A stretch of DNA of 64,000 bases from Neopestalotiopsis rosae. Its lineage: Eukaryota > Ascomycota > Sordariomycetes > Amphisphaeriales > Sporocadaceae. The position numbers were made by a program, and so were the translations under genes. The DNA lies in contig JALGAS010000004.1 in NCBI GenBank assembly GCA_023078685.1, positions 4,712,001 to 4,776,000 on the forward strand, read 5' to 3'. The notes below the pieces were generated by a model. It worked only from the letters and a program-made list of their open reading frames with translations, ran no database searches and was not told the origin of the DNA. Below, piece after piece: positions 11,122 through 21,831 of the stretch. Each line of letters opens with the position of its first letter. Positions within the stretch are counted from its first letter, which is position 1.

Positions 11122-13283
11122 TCATACAACGGTATATAGTATCCCTTTGCTTTTATCGTCCTCCTCAGGTCCCACCAGAACGCTCCCCGCCTTGCTCACG
11201 GGTATGGCCGGAGCTTCAGTCAGCCAGAAGCTCGAATCTGCCCCCTCGCGCGGCAAGGTTGGCATTTCCGAGCGCGCCTGAACCATGGCAAGCCCGATCC
11301 GATCGGAATCAGGCCGCTCGATCCAGGAGAAACCTTGCTGCCAATGAGAGAATCGATTGCGACGGTACGTCCAAGAATAGTCACTGAATCTGTCTTCTGC
11401 GAGGGTCTGGATGTAGTGCAGAGAGCTACCGGGCCAAAGCGCGGTGATGTGGCCGTCCACATCCGACTTGACTGTTTGAAATTCCAAAGTGAGCTCAAGA
11501 TGACTTTCAAAACAAGACATTTGGGATACTTACACCAACTGCGACATGCTCCACTCCAGACCATGTCTTTCATGTAATTCTGAGTGTGCCTCGAAAAGTC
11601 GGTTTGCGCTTCCAGAGTGACATCGAAGGCCTTGACATCTTCACGGCAGAACTTGCTGATAAGTCGGATGAAATAGTCACTGGTGGCTTCGAGAACCCCT
11701 TTGGAAACAGGTCAATATTCGCTTCCGAGTGAGAAGGACGATGCACACTTACCCATCAGTCCGCCGTTTGATATTGGCGTGTTAGGCCCAAGGTAGGTGA
11801 GATAGTTGGGGAACCCTGCCACTCCGGTTCCCATGTACGACACTGGCCTTGATTCCCACAGGCTTTGCAAGTTCTTGCCTTGCTTACCAATAATCGGGAA
11901 CCGAGGCCGAAAGCTGGTGTCAAATCCAGTAGCCGCGATAATAATATCGACGTCACGAAATTGTCTTTCGCCATCTGAGTTTTTGGATGCAGCGGCCACT
12001 ATTCCCTCTCGCTCAATCTTGAGAATGTTTCCAAACCTTGGATGGACGTTAGGCTGCTGCAAGGCCACCAGGTACGGAGCAGATGGATTGATTCGTCGGC
12101 AGCCAACCTCGAATGATGGGATGAGCTGGTCTTGGAGGTCAGTGCTCTTGATAAGCTCTCGCATATAAGCGTCATACGTCTGGCGCATGTTTTCCTGCTC
12201 TGGCGTCCCCTTGCGAAAGGCCGCAAACATACTGTTGAAGCCATCCTCCATGCCTTTGCGCACGAATAACGAGTGGGATGGATCTTCGCGGAAGCGCCGC
12301 ATGTCATCCTGACTGTATGTCGGGTTATCAAGTGTGCCTGGTGGAAGGCCGACGGGCGGGCAGATCCAGGATGGAGTTCGGATATAGATATCGACAGACT
12401 TGCAAATCGGCTGGATCGCGGGAAGCACTTGCACTGCACTCGCCCCGGCACCAATGATGGCCACGCGCTTGTTTCTCAGATCGACCGTGTCATCCCAATT
12501 TGCGGTATGCAGTATAGGCCCAGCAAAGTCTGATAACCCCGGAACTGACGGCATTTTGTAGTTGTTCAAAATCCCACCGGCGTTTACCAAGATCTCACAC
12601 TGGTAAACGCTTGGTTTGTCTTTCCCCACCTGGACTGCCCAGGTGCCATCCTCGTCACTCCATCGAGCCTCTGTTACCTCACAGTTGTAGGTGATATATC
12701 TTGCCAGATCATAGTGCTGGCAAACATGTTTGAGGTATTGTTGAATCTCTGCCGAGTCTGCATAGCTAGTCCGTATCAACAAGGGTTAATAGAAACACAA
12801 GTGACAACCAAAGGCTTACAACTTGGACCACTGCGAGTTGGGTGCGAATGAATATTGGTACACGTGACTTGGTACATCACAGGCGCAGCCTGGGAATATC
12901 AGTTAAAAAACTACGCAAAGTTTGATAAACACGAGTTTATAGCATACCGGGATAACGGTTCTCGAACCATGTGCCTCCCAAATCTGGATTCTTCTCGAGT
13001 ATACAGAACTCCACCTCGTCTTTGAGATACACTTTGAGCTTATATGCTGAGCAGGGACAATGTCAATGTATATTTTCAAGACGCATATCAGACTACACAA
13101 TCATGCGTACTTACCCATCAAGATGCCTGATACCCTACAATTATAGCACGGAGGCAACCATTAGCTGTGTATAAGCAACGGACACGAGGATGACATGTTG
13201 ACTCACCCGGCGCCTATGATGATGCATCGTACTCTCTTCGAAGGGCGAGCATCCTTCCCGTCAGCAGCTGTTTCAATGCGCAT
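11122..13283 (-). CDS. flavin-containing / Baeyer-Villiger-type monooxygenase
   Basis: Seven exons: 13283-13207, 13134-13115, 13046-12948, 12889-12820, 12765-11753, 11698-11534 and 11471-11122, giving 597 residues. All phases agree. Exon 2 is only 20 nt and completes the first FAD motif, [39 protein letters not shown] follows (split here: [11 protein letters not shown], then [10 protein letters not shown]), as in class B monooxygenases. The BVMO fingerprint FxGxxxHxxxW is present as FAGPILHTANW. The NADPH-binding Rossmann motif is IIGAGASAVQ, and AATGFDTSF is the usual C-terminal ATG motif. Such enzymes insert oxygen next to a ketone or oxidise soft nucleophiles using NADPH and O2. It is probably cytosolic. 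It sits head-to-tail with the Rieske and FAD oxidase genes. Substrate is unknown. Confidence 0.85.
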
Positions 13284-13964
13284 TTCTTTGGTAATGATTG
13301 TCAAATTTGCCTTATTTTCTTGATTTTCTCCGATTTTGGTCGCTGGCAAGGAAATTGACGGTCAGTGCTCCTAGATTGACAATTGAGAATATCTCAGAAA
13401 ATGGCTCTCATTTCCAACACTAGCGGTTCGCCGCACTTCCGTCTACAGTGCTTTTGCGCTGCCATGCTCCCCGGAGAACATGCGATAAGATCCCAGCTTA
13501 GTGACTATCCAGTGAAGTGCAACTAGCATGCCCCCTTGCGGTGGTCAAGATAAGGGAGGAGTGCATAGAGTTTTCCGTGTTTCCGTCCCCACCCGATGAT
13601 CCTGGTTGCCGCTGTGGGCAAACCTTTTCCTATCATGAGATACGGAATCACTTGCTCGCGGATCGGATGAGATAGAGAGTTTGGATGGCTTACATCAATG
13701 GCTAGCTAGTGTGTGATGCGTTGTCTTCATTTTCGGGGGGTCTGCCAAGCATTGTTATCAGATATCTCGCCTCCATGGTTCGTTACACAATGCTAATGGC
13801 TTGTACGTTGTCCTTATCAGGTCGTGCTACCAAGGAAGGGTGATCAACCCATCTTCGAGTCCCGGACTGACCTCCTCACTCATCGCTTTCCATAGAATGA
13901 TACGCATCGTGATTATGATCATAACCGATTTGCATTGCAACTAGCCTAATTCTTGACCACGAAT
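13284..13964. other. intergenic; monooxygenase promoter region
   Basis: Upstream region of the flavin monooxygenase and 3' flank of the Rieske gene. It contains tandem TTTTCCGTG and TTTCCGTCCCCAC elements at 13571-13592. No gene was recognised. A weak TTCGAGTCC word near 13855 is not part of a tRNA. Confidence 0.4.
13571..13592 (+). promoter_or_regulatory. tandem TTCCGT elements
   Basis: TTTTCCGTG and TTTCCGTCCCCAC lie side by side about 290 bp upstream of the flavin monooxygenase start. The second copy matches the element at 5874 and closely matches that at 10721. Confidence 0.35.
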
Positions 13965-15332
13965 CTACCATGACAGCTGCTCTGACGTGCCCTGACATCC
14001 CTCAGCGTCCAACTTCCTACAGAAAGCATCTTCCTCCGTGAATCTACCTGTTTTCATGGCCTGCGTCGGCTGGGGAGATGCAGGCCAAACATCGTGTCCT
14101 ACGGTCTCCTCATGTTTGCGGTGAGTCATGACCAGTTCACGTACGGTCTTTTGGAAGAACAGTGGTCCCTATGTAGCGAACGATGTTAGTTGTGAGAAAA
14201 GATTTGTCACGTCGATAGACTGAACATCCACCAACCTTTTCCTTCTCAGGGTGCAGCTGTCCATTGATGAAGATGCCGGCTTCAAGGTTCTTTTGCGTTC
14301 CATTACACAGATCCTTGTCTTCTTGAAGGACTTGCTTATAGAAATCGTTGATCCTAGCAAATTCCTCATCCGTGGTGTCGTTGCGACGGAATACGTCGTA
14401 CTCCATTTTGGTCTTGCCACTGCTCACTGGGATACAGCGCATCATGTAGAAGAAATCGGCACTGTGCAGATAATTAGTGAGATAGTCCAATTTAGGGTAT
14501 GGCGCACATACGTAATCGTGAAGCATGCATTGGGAAACAGAAAGCTGCTACAGACAATCATGGTCGTATCACTCTCGTCCTTGTTCGTGTTCCAGTGCTG
14601 AATGTGGCCGCCCTTGGTCTCGACTCTGTAGACTGTCAAGTCTGCAACGGCTGCCACGCCTGGGTGCCCTGTCGCACAGTGGTAGCATTCGTTATAGTTG
14701 TCGGCCAGCGTCTTCCAGTTGTAGTCGCCTTCCATGGACCACGAGTGATCGTATCGGTAGTCGCGCATGAGATCAAACCCCGCCAAACGAGGCTGGGTAT
14801 CAACGCCCTCAAAATCGTCTTCCCAAGCAATATCTGGTTTTCCAGCTTGGAGGTTGACCCATATGAATCCCTTTGCGTCGATGTGGACGTTGATCGGGAG
14901 TAGTGCATGCTGGCTCTTGTCGAAGTCAGGTACAGTATCGAAACGTGGCGCCTTGGCCAGATTTCCTTTCAAACCGTACGACCAACCGTGGTATTTGCAT
15001 GAGAGTATGCTGGCACTACCACAGTCTTGGGTCACGACAGGAAACGCCCGGTGCCGACAAATGTTGTGGAATCCATTGATATTCCTTTCACGGTCCATGA
15101 TAAGGAAGAACGAAAAGCCTGCTTCGATGAAAGAAACATAATCGCCGGCCTTCAGAAATCTCAGCTTATGTGTGATCAAAATCCACTTCCGAGAGAAGAT
15201 GGCGCGCCTCTCCAGCTCGTACATGGCAGCAGAACGATACCATGATGCTGGCAGGGCGCGCTCTTCTCCATCAGCGGGTGGTGTCTGGCTCTTGTTAGAA
15301 GCTGACTTGTTGAGACCAAAATAGTTGAGCAT
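13965..15332 (-). CDS. Rieske non-haem iron monooxygenase (choline monooxygenase-like)
   Basis: Three exons, 15332-14512, 14461-14236 and 14168-13965, give 416 residues. Introns are 50 and 67 bp. The Rieske [2Fe-2S] site is CRHRAFPVVTQ followed by CKYHGWSYG (CxH...CxxH). The catalytic iron site is seen in ADNYNECYHCATGHPG, with two His spaced as in ring-hydroxylating and choline monooxygenases. The C-terminal block GPLFFQKTVRELVMTHRKHE appears only after removing intron 2. Fungal members of this family are annotated as choline monooxygenase-like, and other substrates are possible. The start chosen is MLNYFGLNKSA; a longer in-frame start exists at 15383. It needs an electron-donating partner, not seen nearby. 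Confidence 0.85.
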
Positions 15333-15691
15333 TGTGAGTTCGTGATGGCTATTTTGCAGAGTATGGATTGCTGCGAACGACAACGGGGAAGTTGCTTCTC
15401 TCTGTTGATCTTGAGCTGTGAAAATCAGTTTCTCGTGAGCCTATAACCATGCAAGTTGCAAACGGGCACTCGGATAAGCAGATAAGTGCTATAGTGTACG
15501 CCGACCAATCGTCGAAGAGGTGGAATGGCCGATGCTTGGCACATGTCCCCGCTCCTTTTCACACTCCACAAGGACCCCTGATTTCGCTCTTATCATTGTT
15601 CTAAAATCAGTCAAGTCGGTATATCAGGAGGTACGCTAGGATTAAAATGCTATGTGAGTGGCATCAAGATTGTCAGTTGTGACGCAAAAAG

Positions 15692-15703
15692 ACGGAATTC
15701 CGT
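15692..15703. promoter_or_regulatory. palindromic ACGGAATTCCGT element
   Basis: A perfect 12-bp palindrome 360 bp upstream of the Rieske gene, with CGG/CCG half-sites as used by Zn2Cys6 dimers. Related sites lie at 17092-17126 and 21684-21693. Confidence 0.35.
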
Positions 15704-15784
15704 GCTGGCGAGTCAATGTTGAATGTGGTGCATTTGGAGTAGTCTGGGATCAAATATCCATGTCGCCAATCTTCATAGTCTACG

Positions 15785-15813
15785 AAAAAAAAAAAAAAAA
15801 AAAAAAAAAAAAA
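15785..15813 (+). repeat. 29-nt homopolymeric A tract
   Basis: An uninterrupted A run between the cupin and Rieske genes. On the strand of both genes it reads as poly-T. It may be a nucleosome-excluding promoter tract or the tail of an old retroposition; no retroelement is visible beside it. Confidence 0.8.
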
Positions 15814-15916
15814 CAGTCTCATCATACTTGACATCGGACCTCCAGCTAAGAGGATGATGATGTTGCTAGGACAGGTGTGATTTTTCAATAACGTAAGAAC
15901 CTCCCAAGCTCTGGGG

Positions 15917-16594
15917 TTACACACAGCTCGCTATGGCGCCGTCCCAGATCCGCACAAGTGGCCCATCGATCCCGTAAACAGGATCCTGCCGCGGAACTGC
16001 TACTGCGGCAATCTCTTCAAACAATGCATCAGTATTGCCTAGCAGTCTTTTTCCATATTCGTTACGCCACTTGGGGGCCTCTTCGGGGTATATGCCAATA
16101 TATCTGTACTTCTGTTCGGGCCTGAGCATTTTGTCATCCGCACTGACTGAAGCATGAGAGACACCTGCGGGCACGACAATCACATCTCCCGCACGGACAG
16201 AACATCTGATGCCCATCTCCTCAGGGTCGGCACCTCCAGCTCCGAAAATCAACACAGAGCTTCCTTGAAATACGCCTAACGATATTCTGGTCAGTTGGTA
16301 AGTCACTTCGAGTGACAATTGGATTGAAGCGCACCGTAACATTCGTGCGAGTTGGGGTGAAAGTGCTTGGCGGTGATAGCACCCCAAGTACCCTATCAGC
16401 GTCAACAACTCCAAACTCTAGAGATATGCGGATCGACTCACCCTCCTTTCCCAGCCATGTTTCATGAGAAATTCCGTCGTCTTGGATTCATCATAGGGTT
16501 TTGGTAGTACATCCCGGTAAACGAGCACAGGCAGCCGATTATTTGGCGAATAATCCGTGGATCGGATACGATACTCCTCGGGTTGTTCAGGCAT
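15917..16594 (-). CDS. small cupin-fold protein
   Basis: Three exons, 16594-16442, 16392-16335 and 16275-15917, give 189 residues. The metal-binding cupin motif is created by splicing: KHFHPNSHECYG (HxHxxxHE), followed by GVFQGSSVLIFGAGG. The second motif region is VRAGDVIVVPAGVSHAS, with a conserved Gly, Pro and His. Single-domain cupins like this are often dioxygenases, isomerases or sugar-binding proteins. It may bind Fe or Mn and act on a pathway intermediate. An alternative start 24 bases upstream (16618) is equally possible. It is divergent from the Atg22-type transporter with a shared promoter region holding paired CGGAATT sites. Confidence 0.75.
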
Positions 16595-17473
16595 TGTAGA
16601 GGATCGGTTACGGTCCAAGTCAGGTGTTATCGCAGACGTTGATGAAAGTCGCGTTCTATTGTTTCTGGACGCTTAGGTGCATGACCGCTCCGTGGTACTA
16701 TAGAATCCGATAATCCATCCAATGCTCGAACGGACTCCGGGGAGATCCACCGATAAGAACCAGGGGATAGGCATAAGCGGAATGCTCCAATTTGTACTTC
16801 GGAGATTCGTCCATAATCCCAAGTGTCGCTTCTCATAAACAAGCGGAGACTGGCTAAAATCGCCCAATGCGGGAATCCGTGTATGTGATGACAAACACCA
16901 GCCGGGGGGCCAGCAGGAAACGAAATTTCCGCGTACATACAAGCGAGTGGGGAGCCGGTTGCACTACATTCCTTTAGCTATCTGCGGGGGCGGGCCGATC
17001 GAACTCCGTGATCTACGTATAAACTGGATTTTCATCCCCCCTGTAATAAGCTTTTGCTATCTCGATAGAAGTGGAGCTCCAGCCACGAAGACACGGAATT
17101 CTGCATTCGAACTTGAAAATTCCGTGCCCTCTACCCAAGACTTCCTATCCTGATTTCCTCAATCCCCAGAGGTCCACTTGATAACAGCACGCGCTATGCT
17201 TTGACATATCGTGTATCTCAACGATAGGATTGGACGAGAGCTCTACCCTGCCTTATCCCTCTTGAATCGACCAATGATTGGTCTTGCAATACAGAACCCG
17301 ATCATATTGAGTGCACAACAACCTGGCGACTACTACAGCGCAATAGCCAAGCAAATCAGATTCTCGAGGTCTATAGAAGGTTGCTAAATCATTGCTGTCA
17401 CAACAATAGATTTTGTTACTTGTACCAAGTTTCTTGTCTGCTCCACACTGCACAGAGTGAGAATTTCTCCGCA
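16595..17473. other. divergent promoter region (cupin / transporter)
   Basis: Bidirectional promoter between the cupin (-) and the Atg22-type transporter (+). It holds an inverted repeat CACGGAATT ... AATTCCGTG (17092-17126) running into GCCC, plus a CGAAATTTCCG site near 16920-16933. No gene was recognised; a 103-codon minus-strand frame at 16627-16938 has no protein-like features. Confidence 0.45.
17092..17129. promoter_or_regulatory. inverted CACGGAATT / AATTCCGTGCCC pair
   Basis: Two 9-bp arms in perfect inverted orientation, 17 bp apart, in the divergent promoter between cupin and transporter. The right arm extends to AATTCCGTGCCC, matching the element at 21784-21797 in reverse. Confidence 0.4.
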
Positions 17474-19069
17474 ATGTCTTCGATTCCAGATCCCGCAGCC
17501 ATCCATGGCGCAAGCGCGCCAAGCCATCACGACGACAAGGAGGCGCCATCAGTTCAAGACTTCGAGACTGGTGTCGCGTTGTCTGATCCTCCTCAAGATG
17601 ACGTCCCAACGACTACACGCAAAGAGATTTGGTCCTGGTACGCATACTACATTGGTGCGAACGGCCTCTCATTGTTCAATTTCGGACCCACGGCTTTCCA
17701 GAATCTCCTTTCTCAAGCCGCACCCGAGGACACCGGCGTTCTTTTGTTCGCTGGCCGCGAACGAGATGTCAACAGTATCGTGCTACTCGCCAACGGTATT
17801 TCATTTGCGCTACAAGCCGCGCTGTTCCTCGTCATTGGCGCGTACGCTGATTTCGGCACCGGCCGACGCTGGATTCTCGTGGTCTGGTCCATCATAGCCT
17901 ATGGTGTGGGCTTTGCCTGGCTTGGAGTCCACGATGCAAGCAAGTGGCAGATTGGCACCGGTCTGTACATTGTGGGATTGATCGCCTACCAAATGACCCT
18001 GACGTACTGGACTGCGGCATTTCCTTCCCTGGCCCGAAATACCCCTCTGCTCAAGGAATCTACAATGCAGTATCAGGCCGGAGACATTACACAGGAAGAG
18101 ATGGACCGCAAAGACGAGACCGAACGCAGCCGACTCAGCAACATGGCCTTTTACATCCAGTCGCTGGGAGAAGTTGTGATTCTTGCCATCATTGTGGGCA
18201 TCATGTTTGCCCTCAACGTCACTGCTAGCTCGGAGAACAACAATTGGGGACTGTCCGTCCTCGTCGCCTTTGCCACGGCCTGCTGGCTCGTGCTCTCGAT
18301 CCCGTGGTTTCTGATGGAACAGAAGCGCCCTGGCATGAAGGTTCCCGAAGGCAAAAATATCATGACAATGGGACTTTGGCAATTGAAGCAGGCACTGGTG
18401 AAGATGTGGCACCTGAAGCAAAGCTTGATCTACCTGGGAGGCTACTTCCTTCTGGGTGATTCTCTCAACACAACTGTCACGGTGATTGGCACACTGCAGA
18501 ACCAAGTCGTCAGCTACGACACACTGACATTGACATATCTTCTCATTGTCGGCATCGCTGCTCAGGCCACCGGTATTGGCGCCTTCTGGTTGATCCAGAA
18601 ACGCTTCAAACTAAGCGCCAAGGCCATGTTCAACGCCGTCATGATTTTCATCATTCTCTTGGACGGATGGGGATTGATTGGTAACTGGACTGATAAGTTT
18701 GGCTTCAAGAATGTCTGGGAGATCTGGCTGTACCAAGCCTTCTATGGCTTCTTTGTGTGTCCATGGTACAGCTACTCGCAGATCATGATCAGCTCCGTGA
18801 CCCCAAGGGGCCACGAGTTCTTGTTCTTCTCTGTCTTCAATATCATTGGAAAGTCGTCCAGTTTTATTGGCCCACTGATTAGCAGTGCCATTATTGATGC
18901 TTCACCAGGAAGCAGCAACAATAGCGCTCCTTTCTATTTCTTGTTTGCACTCAGCTTGCTCAGCACTATTTTCATTTGGGCGTTCCTGGACCTGGAAAAG
19001 AGTGCGCGGGAACAAGAGGATTATCTCGTTAAGGAGAGGGCTCGCTTGGGGGACTTGACCCACAACTGA
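17474..19069 (+). CDS. Atg22-type MFS transporter (vacuolar amino-acid efflux family)
   Basis: A single exon of 531 residues. The start is the ATG at 17474 (MSSIPDPAAIHG), which leaves a hydrophilic N-terminal tail of about 55 residues before KEIWSWYAYYIGANGLSLF. The protein has about twelve hydrophobic segments, including LLANGISFALQAALFLVIGAY, IILLDGWGLIGN and SSSFIGPLISSAIID. The WSWYxYxxAxxxF opening and the FFSVFNIIGKSSSFIGP motif are those of the Atg22/Atg22-like MFS group, which exports amino acids from the vacuole in yeast. In this setting it may move the nitrogenous substrate or product of the surrounding oxidases. It is divergent from the cupin and convergent with the dioxygenase. 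Confidence 0.8.
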   Translation: MSSIPDPAAIHGASAPSHHDDKEAPSVQDFETGVALSDPPQDDVPTTTRKEIWSWYAYYIGANGLSLFNFGPTAFQNLLSQAAPEDTGVLLFAGRERDVNSIVLLANGISFALQAALFLVIGAYADFGTGRRWILVVWSIIAYGVGFAWLGVHDASKWQIGTGLYIVGLIAYQMTLTYWTAAFPSLARNTPLLKESTMQYQAGDITQEEMDRKDETERSRLSNMAFYIQSLGEVVILAIIVGIMFALNVTASSENNNWGLSVLVAFATACWLVLSIPWFLMEQKRPGMKVPEGKNIMTMGLWQLKQALVKMWHLKQSLIYLGGYFLLGDSLNTTVTVIGTLQNQVVSYDTLTLTYLLIVGIAAQATGIGAFWLIQKRFKLSAKAMFNAVMIFIILLDGWGLIGNWTDKFGFKNVWEIWLYQAFYGFFVCPWYSYSQIMISSVTPRGHEFLFFSVFNIIGKSSSFIGPLISSAIIDASPGSSNNSAPFYFLFALSLLSTIFIWAFLDLEKSAREQEDYLVKERARLGDLTHN

Positions 19070-19389
19070 TGTGTCAAAGGGAAGCTTTGACTTGATGGCA
19101 ACTCATCTCAATAGCGTTATAGACTCACTGTAATCTATGATGTACAATATCGAAATTTTAAGAAATCCCATCGACGTGATGTCTTTTCGTAAGCCAATAG
19201 AATTGAGACTTTGTTTTGTTTTCTTCCTTTCCCCCTCACGGGATCACTATCGTGTAGTGAAATTCACGTACGCCATAAGCACAGTCACGTACAATCATTG
19301 AGTTTTTTTCTGGATGCGGAAGCTTTAAAGTAAATGAAGACATCGCTTTGTATCAATGTTTATTTCGTATTGAATAATCTAGGAACTTA
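19070..19389. other. intergenic between convergent genes
   Basis: Shared 3' flank of the Atg22-type transporter (+) and the indoleamine dioxygenase (-). It is AT-rich, and nothing else was recognised. Confidence 0.4.
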
Positions 19390-20910
19390 TCAAGAACGCT
19401 TTACACCTCTTTCTGCGCAGTACTTGTCTACCTCCTTCCGCAGTGTGTCCCTCTGCCTTACAGCGGCTTCCATAATGTCCGTACATGTTTCGTCCAATCC
19501 ATTGTCGCCCTTCACCGAATTAAACAGCGTCACCATCTCTTGCAGCACGGCCTCAAGCTGGTTGGGCAACCAGGTCACGATCGGGCTGCCGCCAGTAGCT
19601 GTAGGATGCGAAGTGCGCTTGAGGATATACTCTCTAGCAAAGCACCAATGTCTCCAGCGGAACTCTCGCACCTGGTTCAACAATTGAATCCAGTAGCTGC
19701 GCGACACGCGAATCAAAGCCTCCTCCTCGTCTGTGGCCGGCTTGGTGTCGACGGCCAGAGCATAATCCTTCAGACCAAGTTCCAGCGAACAGCCCTTGGC
19801 CCACTGGAGGAAGCCGCGGTGGTTGGTCGGCCTGTACTCGCGGAAGTCCTTGAGGATCTCTGTAAGTGGTGTGCTAGGCATGGGAACCTGGAGGAAGTTG
19901 TCCATCAACGGAACAATGGAGTCGTTGGCGCCGCTCTCGCCACGGAAGGACAGGGGCTTGCCGTCGTTCAGGCCCTCGTACACCACGCCGTTCGGAAACA
20001 TGCTCTGCGAGGTGATGCCAAAGATGAAAGTGCGGAAGCTGGTGTACTCTGTCGGGCGCGACTTGTCCCACATGGTCTCCATGGTTCGGTTGATCTTTTG
20101 CAGCGCGCCCAGCATCAGGCCCATGCCCTCGTTGAATTTGCTCCGTCGCTCGACGGAGTCAGCGCACGGCTCGGCGGCGGCATCGAATGCCTTCATTGTG
20201 CCATCAATCAGGGGTCCGGTGTTCTTGACCATGTCAATGTGCACGAGGACAAATCCAGCTTCTGAAGAGGTAGGGTCCAGGCCGTGCTCAAAGGCACGAA
20301 TGAGTCGCAGGTTGTCATACTCCATACCCTTGGACTTGTCCACAAGGTAGTAGTTGTAGAGGGCATAGGATCCGGCATATTCCATGAATGGCTTGAATCC
20401 GCAACTTGATTGACGTTAGCTAGGCCTTGCGATACATACAGAGGGGACATTGACTCACATTGCAGCACAACGTGCAATCGGTTGTGCGATATTGGCCGGC
20501 AAAAAGTCTCGTCCGAGGCCATATGGCTCTCCCTTGATGAACTTGTGATGACATGGCTCAAGCAGATACGCCGAAGCCAGGAAAGAGTAATCTCTGTACA
20601 AAGCATTCTGCAGCGGCAAGTTGTCCTTGTATTTTTCCACGGCCTCTGTCAAGTTCGGCAGCTCCTTGTCGACTGTCTCTCCCAGCTTGTACTGTGCTAG
20701 TAGTCCAGGTTCTCCTGATAGAGTCTTGACGGGCATGCGTTGAAGAATATCTTCAAATACATCGAACTCTTTGGGTAGCTTGACGATGGGGTCGGCTCTT
20801 GGTAGAAAACCTCGGGTCGTCGAGACCATGAATGCAGGAAGGGAAAGGTCGTCAGGGCGAGGGTCGCCTAGAACCTTGAAAGGCGGCGATTCAAGGCCAA
20901 CAGATCCCAT
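19390..20910 (-). CDS. indoleamine 2,3-dioxygenase family protein
   Basis: Two exons, 20910-20459 and 20404-19390, give 488 residues. The 54-bp intron splits the CxFKPFMEYAGSYALYNY block. Typical features are RDYSFLASAYLLEP, the substrate-pocket FRGESGANDSIVP stretch, and FREYRPTNHRGFL, where His about 346 should be the proximal haem ligand. A C-terminal helix HWCFAREYILKRT precedes TGGSPIVTWLPNQL, as in fungal IDOs. The family opens the indole ring of tryptophan or related indoleamines to N-formylkynurenine-type products using haem and O2. It is probably cytosolic. No kynureninase or formamidase is nearby, so the substrate may be another indole. It lies divergently from the Zn2Cys6 regulator. 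Confidence 0.9.
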
Positions 20911-21831
20911 CTCGAGTGAGGTTGATTTGTGAAAGTATAAAATCCGAAGTCGGGGATATTGAAGTTGGAAAGGCGCCTCTAGAGGTCTTCTGTAGATGAG
21001 GTTGGTGATGCTGAAATGTCAAGTTTCTCTTTCTGCTTGCCCGGATTTTCGATCGCCTATATAATCCGTGGCCGGAATGTGTTCCGGCCTCTGTTCCGGC
21101 CTCTGCGGCGGGGACGGGATAACGAAGTCGGCGTTCAAGCCATTGGCGCCTTGCCACCTCCGGAGTCTTGCAGGTCAGTGCGCTCTGGACCATTCCTTTC
21201 GCAGTTCACGATATCTTGCGTGGTACATACATAATCCGATGCTAACCGCACTGAACAGCTGATGATGACGATGTGAATTATTCCAGCAACAAACAGATAA
21301 TTAATTGGCATCAGAGCCAGTGTCAACGACCAATTCTACGCATTATGGTATGTTCATCTGATAGCACTGTTTCTACTCCAAAGTCTGAGACAACTGCCAA
21401 AAGACCACCCGAGAACTTGTTTGGCGGTATGATCCAACCACGTCAGACGTGCTTCAAACACGGATTTTTTCATGGCTCCGTGTAATTGCCAATGATTGCA
21501 AATACGGATATCGTGAGTGAAAGGTGAGGTGACGAATGCATGGGTGCTCGGCGCACCGGGTCTGCAGCAATGAATGTCCAATGAGAAGACGCCCGTCTTT
21601 GAAAAATGAAGGTTTCGACACGTATATTCATGCGATTTGATTCGCTCGTCTTGCTAGTGTCCCGATAAGCCACGATGTGTGAGCCGGAATTCCAGAAATC
21701 CCCGTGCCCACTTTCACCCCAGCATAGATACGGGCGGGGCCAGACCCGCCCAGCACCAGTCGAGCCAGTGTATTAAACTCAAGGTGGGCACGGAAACCCG
21801 ACTTGCGCTACGTTATTCCACCCTCACCTCC
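20911..21831. other. divergent promoter region (dioxygenase / regulator)
   Basis: Promoters of the IDO-type gene (-) and the Zn2Cys6 gene (+). It contains GTTCCGGCCTCT repeated twice near 21079-21102, CCGGAATTCC at 21684-21693 and GTGGGCACGGAAAC at 21784-21797. No gene was recognised. Confidence 0.45.
21684..21797. promoter_or_regulatory. CCGGAATTCC and GGGCACGGAA elements
   Basis: CCGGAATTCC at 21684-21693, CCCCGTGCCCAC at 21700-21711 and GTGGGCACGGAAAC at 21784-21797. The last is 35 bp upstream of the regulator's start codon and is the reverse complement of TTTCCGTGCCCAC. This would fit autoregulation by the Zn2Cys6 protein. Confidence 0.35.

Larger units (their letters stand above)
15333..15916. 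other. intergenic; Rieske promoter with 29-nt poly-A
   Basis: This contains a perfect ACGGAATTCCGT palindrome (15692-15703) and an uninterrupted run of 29 A (15785-15813). The 3' flank of the cupin gene lies at the right end. No gene was recognised; the frame that reads through the poly-A is an artefact. Confidence 0.5.

Noticed and set aside
13790..13875. Possible tRNA because of a TTCGAGTCC word
   Set aside because: No A-box, no anticodon stem and no seven-base acceptor stem could be paired.
15673..15924. 83-codon minus-strand frame with a run of Phe
   Set aside because: Created by translating the poly-A/T tract; no biological support.
17810..18505. 231-codon minus-strand open frame
   Set aside because: Antisense shadow of the Atg22-type transporter.
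19540..20265. 241-codon plus-strand open frame
   Set aside because: It is antisense to the indoleamine dioxygenase, whose family motifs are clear on the other strand.
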